From an uncultured Oscillospiraceae bacterium (GTDB lineage Bacteria; Bacillota; Clostridia; Oscillospirales; Oscillospiraceae), in the NCBI GenBank assembly GCA_905236265.1, contig CAJOOV010000034.1, positions 1 through 6,659 on the forward strand: a DNA stretch of 6,659 nt, given 5' to 3'. Position numbers and translations under genes: made by a program. The notes beneath the pieces were generated by a model. The model saw only the letters and a program-made list of their open reading frames with translations. It was not told the origin of the DNA and searched no databases. Positions 5,258-6,659 of this stretch are shown piece by piece. Each line of letters opens with the position of its first letter. The stretch's first letter is position 1.

Positions 5258-6391
5258 ATGAAATTTTCCTGTGAGAAGGCGCTGCTTCAAAGTGCCGTCA
5301 CTGTCTCCTCCAGAGCCGTGGCCGTGAAAAGCTCTATCCCCGCCCTGGAGGGTCTGCTCATCGAGGCAAAGGAGCGGGAGCTTCGCATCACCGGCTTCGA
5401 CCTGAAAACAGGCATCCGCACGGTGGTTCCCGCCGAGGTGCGGGAGGAGGGCTCCATGGTGCTCTCCGCGCGGCTGTTCGGGGAGATCGTGCGGAAAATG
5501 CCGGACGATGTGGTGGTGCTTACCACGGAGCGCTTCACCGTGCGCCTGCGCTGCGGCATGAGCGAGTTCAACATTCAGGGCATTGACGCCACGGAATACC
5601 CCGATCTCCCTGCGGTGGAGTATATGAACACCTTCCATATCCGGCAAAGCGCCCTGCGGGACATGATCGAGCGCACCTCCCACGCCATTTCCCAGTCCGA
5701 CGCCCGCCCCATCCACACCGGGGCGCTGTTCGAGCTGGAGCAGGGGGAGGAGAACCGCCTCACCGTGGTGGCAGTGGACGGCTTCCGTCTGGCGCTGCGC
5801 CGGGAGAGCGTCAGCGATGTCACCGGGGCGAAGTCCTTCCAGTTCGTGGTGCCCGGCTCGGCGCTGAAGGAGGTTCAGCGCATCGCCGGGGACACGGAGC
5901 AGCCTATGGAGGTAGTACAGGGGGAGCGCCACATCATGTTTAAGACCGGTGACGTGACCCTGATTACCCGGCGGCTGGAAGGGGAGTTTCTCAACTACCG
6001 CAAGAGCATTCCCACTGATGCCCCCATCCGGGTGACAGTGGACACCCGGCGGCTGACGGAGAGCATTGAGCGCTGTTCCCTGCTCATCAGTGAACAGCAG
6101 AAAGCGCCCCTGCGCTGCACCTTCCGTCAGGGCGTGGTGAGCATCAAGGCCACTACCCCTCTGGGCAACGCCTATGACGAGTGCCCCGTGGCGGGGGACG
6201 GGAACGGGCTGGAGATCGGCTTTAACAACCGCTATCTGCTGGAGGCGCTGCGTGCAGCGCCCACCCCCTCGGTGAATCTGGCCATGAATACCCCAGTCTC
6301 TCCCTGCGTCATCACGCCGGGGGAGGAGGGGAACGTGAGCGCCGATGCGTTCATCTTCATGGTGCTGCCGGTGAGATTGAAGGCGAATTGA
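5258..6391 (+). CDS. dnaN: DNA polymerase III subunit beta (sliding clamp)
   Basis: 377-residue ring-forming clamp that holds the replicative polymerase and many partner proteins on DNA; it works as a dimer of three-domain subunits. Family marks seen: SSIPALEGLLIEA (25-37); YPDLP (114-118), closing domain 1; the VAVDGFRLAL block (171-180) in domain 2; GFNNRYLLEAL (321-331) in domain 3; and the C-terminal VLPVRLKAN, which forms part of the partner-binding pocket. Length is normal and there is no break. The ATG has AAGGAG (5241-5246) 11 bases upstream, a slightly long spacing. It lies directly after the DNA unwinding element, so any promoter for it must overlap the origin, unless it is read through from dnaA. 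No canonical T-run terminator follows. Confidence 0.97.
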   Translation: MKFSCEKALLQSAVTVSSRAVAVKSSIPALEGLLIEAKERELRITGFDLKTGIRTVVPAEVREEGSMVLSARLFGEIVRKMPDDVVVLTTERFTVRLRCGMSEFNIQGIDATEYPDLPAVEYMNTFHIRQSALRDMIERTSHAISQSDARPIHTGALFELEQGEENRLTVVAVDGFRLALRRESVSDVTGAKSFQFVVPGSALKEVQRIAGDTEQPMEVVQGERHIMFKTGDVTLITRRLEGEFLNYRKSIPTDAPIRVTVDTRRLTESIERCSLLISEQQKAPLRCTFRQGVVSIKATTPLGNAYDECPVAGDGNGLEIGFNNRYLLEALRAAPTPSVNLAMNTPVSPCVITPGEEGNVSADAFIFMVLPVRLKAN

Positions 6392-6398
6392 GGGGGTA

Positions 6399-6567
6399 CT
6401 CCCTCCGTCACCGCCTGCCCTGCGTAAAGGGCGAGTCGTGACTTGCCCCTACAGGGGGGACTCCCTCCGCCCCTTCGGGGCTGCCACAGGCAAAAGTTCG
6501 CATTGCCAAATCAAAGATTTGGATGCTCACTTAACCTCCCTCTGAGAGGGAGGCTTTGGCAAAAGGG
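6399..6567. repeat. GC-rich intergenic repeat, right copy with extra segment
   Basis: This fills most of the 234-base gap between dnaN and the next gene; no other gene is seen there. Its modules match the reverse complement of the left-end repeat: GGGCGAGTC with GACTTGCCC (6429-6448, paired with one G-T), CTCCCTCCGCCCC with GCCCC-TTC-GGGGC (6469-6481), the 9+1+9 palindrome CCTCCCTCT-G-AGAGGGAGG (6535-6553), and TTGGCAAAAGGG (6556-6567). About 52 bases (6482-6533) have no match in the left copy. They include the hairpin CCAAATC-AAA-GATTTGG (6506-6522), extended by GCAT/ATGC (6500-6503, 6523-6526). GGCAAAAG occurs in this insert (6489-6496) and again at the end of the repeat (6558-6565). Confidence 0.75.
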
Positions 6568-6625
6568 GAAAGCCTTACAAAAGAGCCGTGCCCCCCTGCG
6601 GAATAACCGACAAAGGACAATATCT

Positions 6626-6659
6626 ATGGAAACCATATCAAAAATCACAACGGAATATA
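6626..6659 (+). CDS. yaaA: Probable YaaA/RlbA-type S4-domain RNA-binding protein, 5' fragment
   Basis: Only the first 11 codons (METISKITTEY) and one further base lie in the window; the rest runs off the right edge. The ATG follows AAAGGA (6612-6617) with 8 bases between. The short METxxITTEY start resembles clostridial YaaA, a small S4-domain protein that usually sits between dnaN and recF. Position and start sequence support this, but too little is present for proof. The beginning of another dnaN-linked gene cannot be excluded. Confidence 0.6.
   Translation, partial: METISKITTEY

Overview
The window is a chromosomal replication-origin region from a GC-rich, low-GC-Gram-positive-type bacterium. 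It most likely comes from the Clostridia, and the style of the proteins and intergenic repeats suggests the Oscillospiraceae/Oscillospirales. The gene order rpmH-rnpA-yidD-yidC-jag (leftward), then dnaA-dnaN-yaaA (rightward), is the classical Firmicutes oriC neighbourhood. The genus is inference; no 16S or other marker is present.

Layout, left to right. Positions 1-181 hold no gene. They contain a GC-rich, hairpin-dense intergenic repeat (about 34-130) and the intrinsic terminator of the leftward operon (146-171). Positions 182-3200 are the leftward operon: jag/khpB, yidC, yidD, rnpA and rpmH, read right to left from a near-consensus promoter at 3302-3331. Two of its genes, yidC and rnpA, use TTG starts supported by good ribosome binding sites. 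A 145-base rpmH-rnpA spacer contains a long hairpin that pairs well only as RNA of the transcribed strand. Positions 3201-3572 are the divergent control region. It has the rpmH promoter, a very strong G-quadruplex motif, a polypyrimidine tract, an extended -10 promoter for dnaA with DnaA-box-like sites on both sides, and a terminator-like hairpin in the dnaA leader. dnaA occupies 3573-4901. Positions 4902-5257 carry two GC hairpins, then DnaA boxes and a clear unwinding module: DnaA box, GC patch, CTA-type DnaA-trios and an AT-rich tract, just before dnaN (5258-6391). Positions 6392-6625 hold a second, inverted copy of the left-end intergenic repeat with about 52 extra bases. The window ends in the first 11 codons of a probable yaaA (S4-domain) gene.

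How the parts work together: DnaA binds the boxes and opens the DNA next to dnaN, and the DnaN clamp tethers the polymerase. The leftward operon supplies a ribosomal protein (L34), the RNase P protein, membrane-protein insertion factors (YidC, YidD) and the RNA-binding protein Jag/KhpB. The genes are ordinary housekeeping genes. The points of interest are in the non-coding DNA.
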